Shown: positions 12,001 to 23,829 of the stretch, piece by piece | How positions within the stretch are numbered: position 1 is the stretch's first letter | Layout: each line of letters begins with the position of its first letter | Source of the DNA: Steinernema hermaphroditum | Taxonomy: Eukaryota > Nematoda > Chromadorea > Rhabditida > Steinernematidae | DNA length: 64,000 bases | NCBI GenBank assembly: GCA_030435675.1 | Contig: CM059625.1 | Span: 13,020,001-13,084,000, forward strand | Direction of reading: 5' to 3' | Notes under the pieces: generated by a model | Told to the model about the DNA's origin: nothing | What the model saw: only the letters and a program-made list of their open reading frames with translations | Databases searched by the model: none | Made by a program: the position numbers and the translations under genes

Positions 12001-15000
12001 CTCAGATCAACATGTATCGGGATATCGGGATGCTTTCATAATAAGTTGAATGAAAAGAAGGTGAGTAATTGCGTCAAACGCGCACGAGAAGGTAGTTGGT
12101 TGTCCTACTTGGCAGTTCTCTTAGTACAGTTTCGATTTTGTCCCTTGTCGCTATAAACAAAATCTCTTCAGGGTGCTTATTTTTAGCGCGATATAACAAC
12201 TAAGTGCAAACAGGTACAGAAAATGGTTCCAATTGAGGGTTCCATGGTAATTATACCGTCTGGGAACATGTTAAAACTTGAAATACAGTCTTCCGGATCG
12301 AAACGACCGGAAGAGATGTCAAGTAGGGAGCGATCAGAGTTCTCCACTCGATGTATTAAGGCATATATCTAAAAGGATCTAAATGAAATAGAATCAGAAA
12401 GCATTAGTCTAGTGACGCTCCAATCACGATAACTCTCTTCCGGCTGCACTTGCTAATAACGTATATCTCGAAATAATTTTGTCATCTGACCTATTAGGAG
12501 TTTCGATTCGAGAGCTGAACGACCACTGACGGCCTTACTTTCAAGGAAAATTGTCGAACTACCGAACTAAGTGTAAAGTATACATTAATAATTAAGTTTT
12601 AAATTGCCAGTTCTATGGACGAAGGAGTACGAGGTTGTGACTGAGCACTTTGCAGTTCTAGGTCACGAGATTCATCTCTTTGACAATGTGGGAAAGACAC
12701 CAACAAAGGTAGATAACAAGAACGTCTTCGGTGATGTGTTTTTCACGCATTTGACCGAAAAATGTGTTTGAACTGCTGTAGAAACGGACACAAGTGTGTC
12801 CTTTCAAGAGTGTTATTTTCGTCAGATTCAACGAAAAATGTAAATAACAGTATCGCTATCTTTGGCGGACAGCAAACAATCGAAAAAGTACGGAGTTTCT
12901 AATTCTGTCTTCGCTCTGCGAACTTCACTCTGATAGTGTTCTACTAAAAAACAGCGTTTAATGAAAACCGTCGCTCAAAGGGCGCGGAACGAAAACGGTT
13001 CAAGTAAGCATCCTAGAGGAGTGAAAGCGTTGCTGGAAAGACTTATTTGCTGGTGCAAAAAAACGCCCCTTCAAAGTTTCCGCAAAAATGAAAGCTGTTG
13101 TTTCTACATGGAGACGGTGAATTTACCGTATAAGGCAGAAAGTGTCGTATACCATGTCGCCCAAAATTCGTCAGAACTGAAAGAAATCGAAACAAACGAA
13201 ACAGATAGGCGAAGTGGGATATTCCAAAGAGATCCGGCGCAGACCAAATGGCCCCAAGCATACCATACATCACATCACCATTTTCCTCGACCCACAACAA
13301 CAAGTGCTTAATCTCTTGATAATCCCTTCTACGAGCATTTGTGCGCCGAATTCGACTTTTTGTGTTTTCTTCCAATGGCGTACCCAGTACCCTCAAAGCT
13401 CTTTGGGGAACAACAAGTGATTGGGAGCGAGCTGCTGTTCTGAACCACGCGAAGTTAATAACACCTCAAATTAGTCGCTGCACTTTGCGCTCTAAAATGG
13501 ACCTCTCCGACAATAAAAATGCGATGAGTATCGCGTAGTATTCGCCAAAACACGATCGTAGTAGGTGGGAGAAGCGAAGGAAGTTTACGGTAGAGGAAAG
13601 ACTATGACGGATCACATTAAATTTGCAGTACGTACGACCGATTAATTCCACTTCTGCACAACAGCGCTCGTTCTCAAACTGCGAAAATTGGCAAAATGCA
13701 CGAAATGGCAAACAGACATCGGTCAAAAATGAGGCTTGATCGATGTCCTGTTGGGAGGAAATCCCAACAAACCATGGAAAGGGGCGGTCGCCGACACCCT
13801 TAAACAATTCTTTGCTTCGTGTCTCCTCAGCCGTCTTCTAGGGAATCCGCGCTTCGACGCGCGTGTTAAGAATCGCTTTGGAGTGAATAGCAAGGAAGGA
13901 AGATGGAAACTGACACCGGAATTCACGGCACGCACATGATCGCGCACATCCGACTGCAGTGTTGCAGTTGAGACTGCCTCTGAAAGCTCTCAAGAGAACA
14001 AACGAAAGTCTTTCAAGTTGGCCGCAGTCGTTTTGAAAACAAATCAATGTGTTCATGTTTCCTTTTTTTATGCATTTCTAAAGAGCGTTCGCAGGAAGTT
14101 CACTCATTTATCCCTTTCCACAAACATACCCGTTTGTGCGTCTGGATATCGACAATCTATTGTTCCCCCCATTTGTAGAAGGCAGTGTTTTGTAGCCAAA
14201 TAGAGTAATATGGGTGACTCATCAAAAGAGATATGAACATATGGCTAATTAATATGTTATGCAGGCACCTGCTAGACGACTCCTTGTTGAGACGACTCTT
14301 GGCGAAGAGGAGTCATCCCGAGAATGTTTTCGGAAAAAGCAGCTGTGATGTCACTTTTCTATTCAGTTTGCTTGAAGAGATGCGGAAGTTTTTTGTTTAA
14401 GACTAGAATGAAAGCAATGCAGCGGAAGCAGAGGACTGCTGACGAGAATAGATACCGAAGGAAGGAGCATGCGAGATGAACCCGGTAATCACGGACGGAA
14501 GTGAAAGCGCGTCAAGGCAAAGGAACAGAGCATATATAGTTAGCTCCAAAAGGCGGAAACGCGATTAAAACCATAAAAGTGTTGTTTTGTCGGCAACTCT
14601 TCTTCGTATCCATTTAATTGACATTTGGAAAATTCTCGCTATAGGAAGAAGTTACGACTGCGAGAAGTGTCCGGATTCCCTCTGCAAGCGGCATTCTGTC
14701 ACGTAGCGTAACAACGCAAGCAACAATAAAATAAGAATAGAATCTGCAGCCAGCACTTAAACAGTACCAATTGCGAATTCAGCGAGATTGTGGTCAATGT
14801 TCGACGATCTTTAACCTCACTTATCTGATATAAGTTCAAATACACACGTGCCTATGATCAAGCACAATTGTATTTAGTGCGACCGATAAACAAAATAAAT
14901 GCAATTATGCTGGATCACGGATACGTGTGAACTCGAACTTGTGGTAATAAATATGACGATAAGGGCGTGCGAAGTAAAAATCTTTCGTAGCAAGTGCCAA

Positions 15001-15250
15001 GCTTTGCAAATAAGTGGAGATATTAAGATATTCTTGAATGGATGCGATCGACGGTAATCTGCGGATAAGGCAGCAATAATCTTTGGTAATGCTAAAATCT
15101 GCAATAACTTTAAGTAATGTTACACAACATTTCGACGGGAATATTCTTCATACGTATGATAAAGAGGAGGCCTAATTTTATTTTTCATCACGTAGCGCTG
15201 GGAACAAAGAAAAGCAATGTGGCGCACAACTCGGGCGCTTCTTTTTTCGT
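6075..15250. other. Gene-poor interval of about 9 kb
   Basis: Many short ORFs occur on both strands, none with a recognisable domain or a convincing chain of spliced exons. AT-rich tracts alternate with ordinary sequence. A GGGT/TTCGG-rich imperfect palindromic stretch lies near 10105-10160. One possible exon is listed separately (10919-11051, minus). The interval may contain regulatory DNA or genes with very short exons that I cannot resolve by reading. Confidence 0.4.
10919..11051 (-). CDS. Possible isolated coding exon, function unknown
   Basis: On the minus strand a TTTGCAG acceptor (just above 11051) and a GTAAGTCC donor (just below 10919) bound an open segment of 133 nt. Its translation contains EDATDKYKYDVGTRLYRHAQ, which looks more protein-like than the surrounding frames. 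No neighbouring exon could be joined with confidence and no family is recognised. It could equally be a chance open frame between chance splice sites. Confidence 0.18.
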
Positions 15251-15395
15251 GCTCAGGATCAGCACTAGGATAAGTAAACATAGAGAGTTTAAACGCTTAG
15301 GTTCCATCAGGATAAGTCGATAAGTTGCTCAGGATCAGCACTAGGATAAGTAAACATAGAGAGTTTAAACGCTTAGGTTCCATCAGGATAAGTCG
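15251..15395. repeat. Two-copy tandem repeat, period 76 bp
   Basis: A 69-bp unit beginning GCTCAGGATCAGCACTAGGA occupies 15251-15319 and recurs without visible change at 15327-15395. The copies are separated by ATAAGTT, which partly repeats the unit end (GGATAAGTCG). Perfect identity of the two copies indicates a recent duplication or an assembly artefact. Confidence 0.9.
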
Positions 15396-15744
15396 GGAAA
15401 ACAGTGGAGAACAAAGTGTCCCGGAGGTCTAAAAGAATAGTCCAAGAGGGCATGTTTCTCCAAGACTTCCATTTACAACATGGTGCCATCAATTCTTTGT
15501 TTAAAATTAGCATCCTTGTCGAAAGGATGTAGCATAATTTCAGCATCTGTCATCTCATTGGACAGACCGTGAAAATTGCCACGTTCCTTTCTCTTGCCTC
15601 ATTAATTCCTACAACCTTTTGATTAGTTGGTCCTATGGATAGAAGTTGACAGAGCCACAGAACACTTTCTTTTGTATGAAGTAGTTTCTCGCACGAAATT
15701 CTATGCCCATCATGTCAAACTTTTATGTAGTGTTTGGAAACGAA

Positions 15745-15873
15745 GGGTCTGGGTAGAGATGGAATACCACACGCAACGGCTGGAGCATACATGGCCAGAA
15801 TAAGCACGTATGTCCATGTATGTCCATGTATGCTCCAGCCGTTGCGTGTGGTATTCCATCTCTGGGTCTGGGT
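15745..15873. mobile_element. Foldback (palindromic) element with flanking 10-bp direct repeats
   Basis: The arms 15755-15794 (AGAGATGGAATACCACACGC...) and 15824-15863 are perfect reverse complements of 40 bp, separated by a 29-bp loop. On both sides stands GGGTCTGGGT (15745-15754 and 15864-15873), which looks like a target-site duplication. No coding capacity is present. The structure fits a very small MITE or foldback element, or a recent palindromic duplication. It lies about 370 bp upstream of the glutamate transporter start. Confidence 0.75.
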
Positions 15874-16246
15874 AAGCACCGCTACTTAGTGTCACATATT
15901 TTGCTTATTTTTTTTTCAAACGGCGCTTCTTTCGGCTGCCCTTCAGATACGAGCAGTGATCAGGACGGTTATCGCATTGAAGCCACTGCCGCTTCAACTG
16001 ATAGCGGTCAGACAACGAAAACAAACAGCTCCACGGGTAACAACTTACAGCTGAGCCGTCACTGCCTCTCCACGCACTTAGATTGCAAATCGCCGAACGG
16101 TGACGCCAATCGCAAGTGCCTAACGGGAGCCATTTGCATAAATCGTGCGTCATCACGTCTCTTCCGAGCCGATTGCAACTGCCGGTAACCGCTATCAAAA
16201 TAGACCACTCTGTTTCGTCTACTGCTGCTGCTTCCATGCGATCGCC

Positions 16247-19200
16247 ATGCCTCCCTCCTCGATATCGTCGGTAGCGAGCTGTGGAAGCCGCCAAGGCGAG
16301 CGGCGATGGCGTCTGGTAACGGAGTTCATGCATCGGAACCTCCTTCTGACGCTGACCATCGCGGCCGTGGTTCTTGGCGTTGCTCTGGGCTTCGTTCTTC
16401 GGTCGTTCGACTTGAATCAGGACACGATCCAGCTCATCAACTTTCCTGGCGAGATCTTCATGCAGGTTCTCAAGCTCATGATTCTGCCACTGATTTTTTC
16501 ATCTCTGATTTCTGGTAAGTTCATCGTCATAGTGGTTTAGAATCAAGTCAAATACGGTAAACAGTCGCCTTAAAGATTCGTGTGTGACTGTATCCCAAAA
16601 GCATCTTGTGTGGTTGAAAAGGGCAGAAGCATTTCCTAGAAAGCCATATGGGAATTTTCTGCATGAAACGTTGTGTACAAACGAAAAGAGACCAAATTGG
16701 TGCATTTAAGCGGAACGCATCTCATAAGCAACAAAATTGTTTTTGTTCTTTCCGAGAATCTGTCGTTTCTACAAAGCGCATTATTTTATAACCGATTTAG
16801 TTCAGTCTCATTAGAAACAAGAACATCTTAAAATTACATATTCGAGGATAATATCCATTGCACAAGTAAACTAAAAACAAAAACTGCAGCTTTGGCACAG
16901 ATGGACGCGAAGGAATCGGGCCAAATGGGAGCGATAACCATACTCTACTACATGACCACGACAGTACTGTCCACAATAGTAAGTTAGTGCTGGTGCGCCA
17001 CAAATTAATCATGAACATAGACGGGCATAGTGATGGTGATGGCCATCCATCCCGGGGACCCGACCATCAAAAATGACTTCAGCGTCAACAACGCCGATGA
17101 CTCGAACATTTCCCCTTTGGATACATTCCTCGATCTCGTTAGGTAGACGGGCTACTTCTTGCTCAAAGTTAATTAACTCCCTTTGTTTGAAGAAATATGT
17201 TTCCCGAAAACATCGTTCAAGCGACGTTTGAACGCGTACAAACGAGTTACGTCATGGTTAAGCCGTCCTATCAGAAGAAAACGTTCAACGGAACGATCGT
17301 GGTGCCTCCGCTTTTGCGGAAGTCAATCGTTTCAGCCGAAGGAATGAACATATTAGGTCAGTGGTCCTTATCGCAAGTGGCATCCAAGAAACTTTAAGGA
17401 ATGTCTGCAGAGCTATTAGTAGCCTCTAATAACCACAGATCATAAGCGAGAGGCCGTCGATAGAAGAGAAACATATTTTCACTCCAAAAGTATAACAAGG
17501 GCGCCTGTTTTTCGAACTTTTCGCGAACAGTGTCGCATTACCAGCGTTGTGTTCTACTTCCTATGTTGTTTTCACACATATCCAAAAATGCTAGAGAGGA
17601 TTCGGTGAAAAAAGGGATTCCCAACATTTGCTGAATAGCCATAGTCATTACATCGGAAATTACTGCACTTTGCCCTGAGTCCCTAACATATAGATTTGCT
17701 GCTGGTTAAAGAGAAAACGAGCAGCGTTCCACGGGTAGGAATCAACGTATTCCAGAAGCAATGATGTTGAACTGCGCAGCACTGGAAATGTATCAAAATA
17801 AAGCATATGATAGGTCTAGTCAGTCAGTTGTAAAATATTTCGCCAAACACCACTTGACATTAACATCTTGAACGATGTTTACAGTTAGAAATTCTTCCAG
17901 AAAAATGGAAAGTGTTACTGATAAACATGTCAGTTTCCGAGTCATACGAACATGCTCGGTGACGCGGTGTAATGTGAGATAAACATAATTTCTAGCCACG
18001 TAGGTGTCATAAAAGAAGGTGTCTGTGGGACGAGAAGAGATCAGCAACATTTAGGGATCATCGTCTTCTGCACCGGATTCGGCATCGTCATTTCGAAGCT
18101 CGGCGAGAAGGCGCGCATCGTGGTTGAGTTCTTTGTCATCCTCGACGCTGTCATCATGCGCTTTGTGGAAACTGTCATGTGGTAGGTTGAACAAAGTGGA
18201 TCTTTGAATTGGAACAATCACCAAATCAACAATAAGAAAGCACCAAATTTGTTAAAACAGCAGAATAGGAAGAGTAGGGACGACAAGCCTTTCTTACAAA
18301 ACATAAACGTTCGATAAAATCAGTCCAGTTAATGGAAAAGTTTTATTTTTACTGGCTCAAGTTTCTATAAAGTAATGAAGAAACACTAGTCACCCGGAGG
18401 AGAGTAAACAGTAAAAATGGCCCCCGCCTTTCCATTTCTATTCAAAACATGAATTGCGTCAATGTATGAATACATCGCGGATAGAAATAGTGTTCATACG
18501 CCATGCTTCCTTTTGTTCGTAAAAGAATAAACTTGTGTGTGAAAGGAATGGCATAGCTCTAGTCACAATGACGACAGTCCTCCGCTAGCACTCAACACTT
18601 CTTCATTTTAGGTTGGCTCCAGTTGGAATCACTTGCCTCATTTGTGGAAATCTGCTCGATGTAGACGACCTCAGCGATACGGCTCAAGTGCTCATGATGT
18701 ACGTGATTACAGTGTTTTCCGCGCTCATGTTCCACACGGTGGTCACAATGCCGGGACTCTACTTCTTAACAACAAGAAGGAATCCTTTCTCCGTCATGAA
18801 AGGAATGCTTCAAGCGGTTGTCACCGCTTTCGGAACTGGATCCAGGTGAGTCTCTAATTCATTTTTGATAAATAGAGGTAATGAAATGCCATAAAAACCG
18901 GAGATAAGGAGACAAATGAGAGGAAAGAGTAATTTGCATCCGTGACAATTTGCATTTGAACGTGTCAGAGAGGAGGTTTGATCTCCTGTGAAATTATGCT
19001 TAATTATTTCATCAATTTTTAATGTTTGATATCGTGATCTTTCCCGCATAAGGGACCGAGGCAGCTTCTGTGGGAAATGCCCGCATAATGAAAAGAGCTT
19101 TTTGACATCGATCAGGGTTGAACAAATATTTTGTGCTCAAAACTGCGGTTAACTATAGCCGAAATATTCACCTACGAACAAATACTGGCTTAAGAAGGCA

Positions 19201-20416
19201 TATATGGAAGCAAAAATTGAGGCAAAAGTGGCAAACTCTGTTAGGTACGATGTTTTTAGTTCGGATATGGAGGTCGACCACGTCAAAGTTTTAGAAAAGA
19301 TGAAGTAGATTTTATCAAGTAGCCTAACGTGTCTGGTCACATGCAATAAAGACATAGCGACAAAGTAATTTTTCAGTTTGATCTTCCGACTGAGACGAAT
19401 GAGATCGTCCCAGTGCATCTTAGGACGCTACGCCCTAGGGTACAAATAGCGGTAAACAGACTTAAACCCTTCATTAGGAGGAAAATCCTTTTCGATAATC
19501 TAAGCCGCCTGCTTTCATCGAAAATAGCCCTTGACGTAGCTACCTACCGCTTTCGACTACAATGTACAGTGTGAGCCTAAGGACAAAATAGTTGTAACGA
19601 GATAAAAACGATATTTAAGCGGAGCAGCTCTGCCGATGTCGATGCAATGTATGGAGGAGAACTTGAAAGTAGACAGGAGAATAACGCGATTCGTTTTACC
19701 GCTGGGCTGTACAATAAATATGGTAAGCGCTTCGTTAGTTGACAAACTGATACCTAGCTTAGGATGGAAATGCCCTATACGAAGCAGTCGCTGTGATATT
19801 CATCGCCCAACTGAACAACGTCCAGTTGTCACTGGCTGAAGTGGTGACGGTCAGCCTGACGGCAACAATCGCCTCGCTCGGGCTTGGAAGCGTACCAGCC
19901 GGGCTGGTCAGCATTCTGCTCATATTGGGAACATTGGGACTACCGGCAAAGGACGTATCGCTCATCATTACGGTCGATTGGTTGCTGTAAGCTGGCGGCA
20001 GGCTTTGATCAGTTGAAGAGATGACTTCATTCAGCGACAGAATACGAACGGCGATCAATGTTATCGGCGATGGATATGCCACAGGCGTCGTCTCACATTT
20101 CATAACGAAACGTCTGGAGGAGTCGGATAAAGACAATGAGTTTCGAGAGGAGATCAGAGAGGAGATAGGTGAGAGCGAACGCTCTTTTAATTGCTCAACC
20201 GTTTCAGATCTTTTACGCTCGGCTTCCTCCAGTCGACGTCAGTCAAACGTTTGGAGTGAAATCCACTCGAACAACCTAACCGTAGTCTCCTTGCCTCGAT
20301 CACTACCCCGATCACGAAGGGAGTCGGTAGCCGACAATCCATTGTCTTGGAGGAAGACGACACTTTATGACACGCTAATGTCGAACGTCTCGTTGAATAA
20401 AGTGCAGAACGTGTAG
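16247..20416 (+). CDS. SLC1/EAAT-type sodium-dependent glutamate transporter
   Basis: It imports glutamate/aspartate with Na+ and H+ across the plasma membrane; C. elegans homologues are the glt genes. Nine exons give 570 residues: 16247-16514, 16890-16978, 17021-17142, 17193-17356, 18055-18181, 18612-18845, 19620-19722, 19763-19986 and 20035-20416. Diagnostic segments in order are the TM1-TM2 region ending [35 protein letters not shown], hairpin 1 with FGTGSSGAALP, TM7 with [11 protein letters not shown], and TM8 with [13 protein letters not shown]. The last keeps the D, R, T, N and D that bind substrate and cation. Two positions depart from the family norm: NMDGN instead of NMDGT, and a reduced serine run in hairpin 1 (GSSGAALP against SSSSATLP). 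A charged Ser/Arg-rich cytosolic tail of about 100 residues follows. The chosen ATG precedes [11 protein letters not shown]; no upstream in-frame start is better supported. The last 50 coding bases are duplicated at 24.5 kb. Confidence 0.95.
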
Positions 20417-20424
20417 AAGGAAGG

Positions 20425-20430
20425 AATAAA
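20425..20430 (+). promoter_or_regulatory. Poly(A) signal AATAAA, glutamate transporter
   Basis: AATAAA lies 9 nt past the stop codon; another follows at 20461-20466. The second is the better-placed signal for a 3' UTR of usual length. Confidence 0.45.
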
Positions 20431-20853
20431 AATCTCGCTCACAACAGCTATTCATGACTAAATAAAGGCGCTACCGTAGCCAGTTCAACTTCAGCACGCA
20501 TAATAGTCGGCCGGCGGACTGGAATTTCGGCAAAACACATCATTCTGCATAACTTTTAAAGAGTTTTTGGGCTAAATATATGGATAGGCCGGTAATGTAA
20601 TTTCGAAAACAAATTATTTTCGAAACCGATGATGGAAAACATCTTTAAAACCTAATCCAATTCATGGTGGAAAACATCCAGTTGCAGGCCGCGAAGTATA
20701 GAATATAACATATGCAATACACATATGAGCAAGGAGACATAAACTAGTGCCTATGGTTTCGTTCTCGTGCCGTTCTTTGGCTTTGGTTTGTTCATTTGTT
20801 TTTTCGTGTGATCATGTTCATCTTCGAGCGTATTCGTGTGACTGTAACTAGTA

Positions 20854-21452
20854 TTGTATCCCTCACAAAACTCTTCCAAAGCTTCCACCACGAAAAATTG
20901 GCGCGCCATTTCCTGCCATCCGCAGGTTTACAGCGAACCAACAAGCATCAAACTATCAACAATAACATCAAGCAAGTACAGTTAAGACGACTCAGAGCTC
21001 GACTCTGAGTATTCTCCACTTTTGGAATCCGATGGCCGATGATGCAAGCCAGCGAAAGAGGAACACCATAGCTGCATGTGTTTCTCCTCTGCATCTGTTC
21101 TTATGGTTGATAGTTTGATGCTTGTTGGTTCGCTGTTCTGTGTAAATCGCTTAAAAGTTCCCTGTCCTATGCCACAAATGGGCCAAAACCCGGGATGTTG
21201 ATAAGGCAAATTAATGTAAAGCTTATTTCTCTGTGGATTTCGCTCAGATCGATACAAACCCGGGTTCGTTCGATGCAGAAAGTTACGCTGAACAAAGTTA
21301 CGCTCAGAGATTCTAGCGAAATCGCGCAGCTCGCGAGAAAACTGCGATAATCACCAATTTCCATTGTAAACCTGCCGATGGCGGGAAATGGCGCGCCAAT
21401 TTTTCGTGGTGGGACCTTTCCGAATTTCGGAAGAGTTTCGTGAGGGATACAA
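20854..21452. mobile_element. 599-bp non-autonomous TIR transposon inserted at TA
   Basis: The element begins TTGTATCCCTCAC and ends GTGAGGGATACAA, flanked by TA on both sides (20852-20853 and 21453-21454). Copy B of the duplication (about 24815-24830) reads ACTAGTATTACATTCGG and is the empty site, so the insertion borders are certain. The inverted repeats extend inward about 85 bp with a small gap (both sides contain CCACGAAAAATTGGCGCGCC). A second inner inverted pair (ACAGCGAACCAACAAGCATC near 20929 and its complement near 21130) is also present. There is no transposase. The TA target and TIRs suggest Tc1/mariner-type mobilisation. Confidence 0.9.
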
Positions 21453-21809
21453 TATTACATTCGGCTTACTTGTGATCCTTGCGTAACTTCGTCTTTCTTT
21501 TACTCAACATGACCGATAAATTGCGCTGCATCTGCCACGGACCGGATGACGGATCCAAGATGGTCGACTGCGCCGGTATGGCGGGGAATCGTGTCGTTCT
21601 CAGGGTGTTCCATTCGAGACTGGTCACCGTTGTTGTGATTCTCGAAAACAGACGTGCTAAAGTGCAACGCGGCGAGCGTTCAAATACAGACCGAGACAGT
21701 CTGATTCGCGCAGGCAAGGCTATATAAGGACTACAGATGGTCATTTCAGATGTTTTCGGCATTCATAGAAGCAAGCGGTGGTCGCACAACAAGCAGAGCA
21801 CCGTGAAGC

Positions 21810-21889
21810 ATGGACCTGGAACTGCGTCGCACCGCCTCAATGGAAACATGGAACCAGGAACTCAAACACATCGACTCTCGAATCTCAGC
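21810..21889 (+). pseudogene. 5' stump of the unrecognised duplicated gene (copy A)
   Basis: The first about 26 codons (MDLELRRTASMETWNQELKH...) match the genes at 25175 and 27032. The sequence then jumps directly to the shared downstream tail at 21890, so the rest of exon 1 and all of exon 2 are deleted. It cannot encode the full product. Confidence 0.7.
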
Positions 21890-22720
21890 TACAACTTTAA
21901 TCATTTTGTAACACGCAAATGGTATCAGCTGATGCCTCACTCAACCAAACAACAAGTTTTGTCACAAAAACTGATGATGTATTTCTTTTAAGGGATTCTC
22001 TCTTAGTTGTAATCGCTGTACTTCTTTAATAGGCCTTTGATATGTTTCTCTAATTTATTGCTTGAATGGAATTTTTGATGCTCATTGGATACTGAAGATT
22101 GTAATGACTGGAATTTTAATTTGAAAGATTTTAATAATTTAACTAAGTATTTTTGACATGGAAACTCAAACTCTTTTTATTCTAACATCATCAGCTTTGC
22201 ACCAAAGGGATACGCCCTTAGATGTCAAAGCTTTTTGGAAGCGATCCCCCTTTTATTGACTAGGCTGAACTTCGCCTGTTTCAACGCAGCGGTGTGAGGC
22301 GAGGGCAGACGAGCAGAGAAAAACTTGGACAGTATGGGTTTCGTCGGTACACGACATATTTTCTTGCTGATATCGTGAAAGGAGCTGTGGAAAGAGCTAG
22401 TTATAGTTGCTTAAACAGAAATAGATTTGGATTCGCGGTGGGACTCGTCGTACAGTTTAGGTTCCTGTGTTCTTTTCTGAGTGGCTTGACGTTTTTTTTT
22501 CGTGACTTCTGATGGTTTTTCTGATTTGAATTGTTGCTGAATTCATGAATTCGTAATGAGTTCAGTGGTTGTTCATCAATGCAACATTCCAACTATCAAT
22601 ATTAGTAAAGTATTATTTTCAGTCATTCCCGCCTCATATTCCATGTAGACCCCGCGAAGTTGTTCCGGAAACTGTTTCCGGGTCATCATTGTCCAAAATG
22701 CAGCTATGACCGCGAATCGG

Positions 22721-22871
22721 CCAGTGGAAAAGTCTGCCGATCCTGGAGCACTTCTTGAGTCGCTACCTTCGTGCTCAAGTTCTGGCAGATGCCGACGACT
22801 CTGTGATTCAGGTGCCACCGCAGAATTTTCCCGATGAAGCTCGTCGACTTCGAGCCAACTTGCAACAACAG
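22721..22871 (+). pseudogene. HUWE1/EEL-1 fragment 1 (broken)
   Basis: Reading frames here resemble the region of the giant HECT E3 ligase HUWE1 (EEL-1 in C. elegans) that contains repeated LESLPPSLRAQVLADADDS-like ubiquitin-binding motifs. They continue into QVPPQNFPDEARRLRANLQQ. Compared with the second fragment at 23747-23829, an 8-nt deletion after GAGTCGCTACC shifts the frame. It is therefore a decayed partial copy, not a functional exon. Confidence 0.6.
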
Positions 22872-23054
22872 GTAGCGTCATTTTCATATGTTTTTTTTAA
22901 TCAAAGTTAATGTTTCAGCAAGTCATATTTTCGACCCTAAATCGGTAACATACGTTTTCGCCCTGCTTTGCGCCTACTACACCGCAGAACCTCTGAGTAA
23001 AATGGTATGCAGGGCTTTATCGTATGTATAAGTGACATTTGTACTGTGTTTTAG

Positions 23055-23829
23055 AGCTCCGTACGATATTGGTCACTCAGTGGTGAAGATCGCACCCAAG
23101 AGGTTGAAAATGAAGGTGAAGAGACCCCAAAGCTCAAGCACAAAGGCAAAGAAATTACGGTACTGCCAGAACTTCGTTTCGAACGAGATATGCCAAGCGC
23201 TCGAACAGAAGTCATCATTCCCCAAGATGTATTTGAAAGGGTGGAAGCCACAGTGTCTATGCGTAGACCAAGTGCCCAACCGGAGAGCTCCGCCGACAGC
23301 TCGGATCGACCTGGTCCAAGCGGTACCGCACAGCAGCTGGATGAGCAACTCAGAGAAATTCTCGGGGGTAAACAGATCCTAATGCGATACGTGAATATGT
23401 TCGAAAATATTTAGACCTCGAGATCCCGGAAGGCGTTGATCCGGCATTCCTGGCAGCTCTACCCGAAGACATGCGCAGAGAGGTGATTCGAGATCATTTG
23501 AGACAGCAAGGTCGCGTCAGTGTCGCCCGCAGTCAGCCAGCAGAGTCAATCGTGGGAGCCCCCGTCGTGGTTAACGAAAATGCCGACGGCGAGGGAGATG
23601 ACGCAAATGCCAACCTTTCTCCTCCGTTAGATCAGGAGTTCTTGACTGCTCTGCCCCCAGAACTCCAGCAGGAGCTTATTGAACAACACGAGCGCGATGT
23701 CCGTTTGGCGCGAGAAGCGCAGAATCCCCCTTCGAATCCACCAGTGGAAGAGCCTGTCGATCATGGAGCACTTCTTGAGTCGCTACCTCCCTCTCTTCGT
23801 GCTCAAGTTCTGGCAGATGCCGACGACTC
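23055..23829 (+). pseudogene. HUWE1/EEL-1 fragment 2, two exons open but truncated
   Basis: Exon 23055-23371 (starting after TTTTAG) and exon 23415-23829 (after TTTAG, intron donor GTAAAC) join in frame at LGDLEIPEGVDPAFLAALP. The translation carries three short helical motifs, PAFLAALPEDMRREVI, EFLTALPPELQQELI and ALLESLPPSLRAQVLA, which are the repeated ubiquitin-binding (UBM) motifs of HUWE1. Acidic, Pro-rich linkers lie between them. HUWE1 is a cytosolic/nuclear E3 ligase of more than 4000 residues. Only about 240 residues are here, with no start and no HECT domain, and a transposon cuts the frame at 23830. The open frame shows the copying event is recent. The order relative to fragment 1 is permuted. 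Confidence 0.7.

Larger units (their letters stand above)
20363..23829 (+). repeat. Segmental duplication, copy A (with insertions and a deletion)
   Basis: It starts inside the last exon of the glutamate transporter gene (CTTTATGACACGCTAATG). It runs through that gene's 3' UTR, a block beginning ACTCAACATGACCG (21505), a truncated start of an unrecognised gene (21810-21889), a shared tail (ACAACTTTAATCATTTTG... from 21890) and two EEL-1-like fragments. Copies B (from 24542) and C (from about 26703) carry the same modules in the same order. Copy A is distinguished by about 200 bp extra at 20551-20755, a TIR transposon at 20854-21452, and loss of most of the gene body present in copies B and C. 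Copy limits are approximate. Confidence 0.75.

Noticed and set aside
21505..21727. 72-codon frame (MTDK...CICHGPDDGSKMVDC...) present in all three duplication copies
   Set aside because: The Cys-rich start looked like a zinc finger, but only three cysteines and no further ligands are seen. Conservation among copies follows from the recent duplication, and an open frame exists on the other strand too. Not called as a gene.
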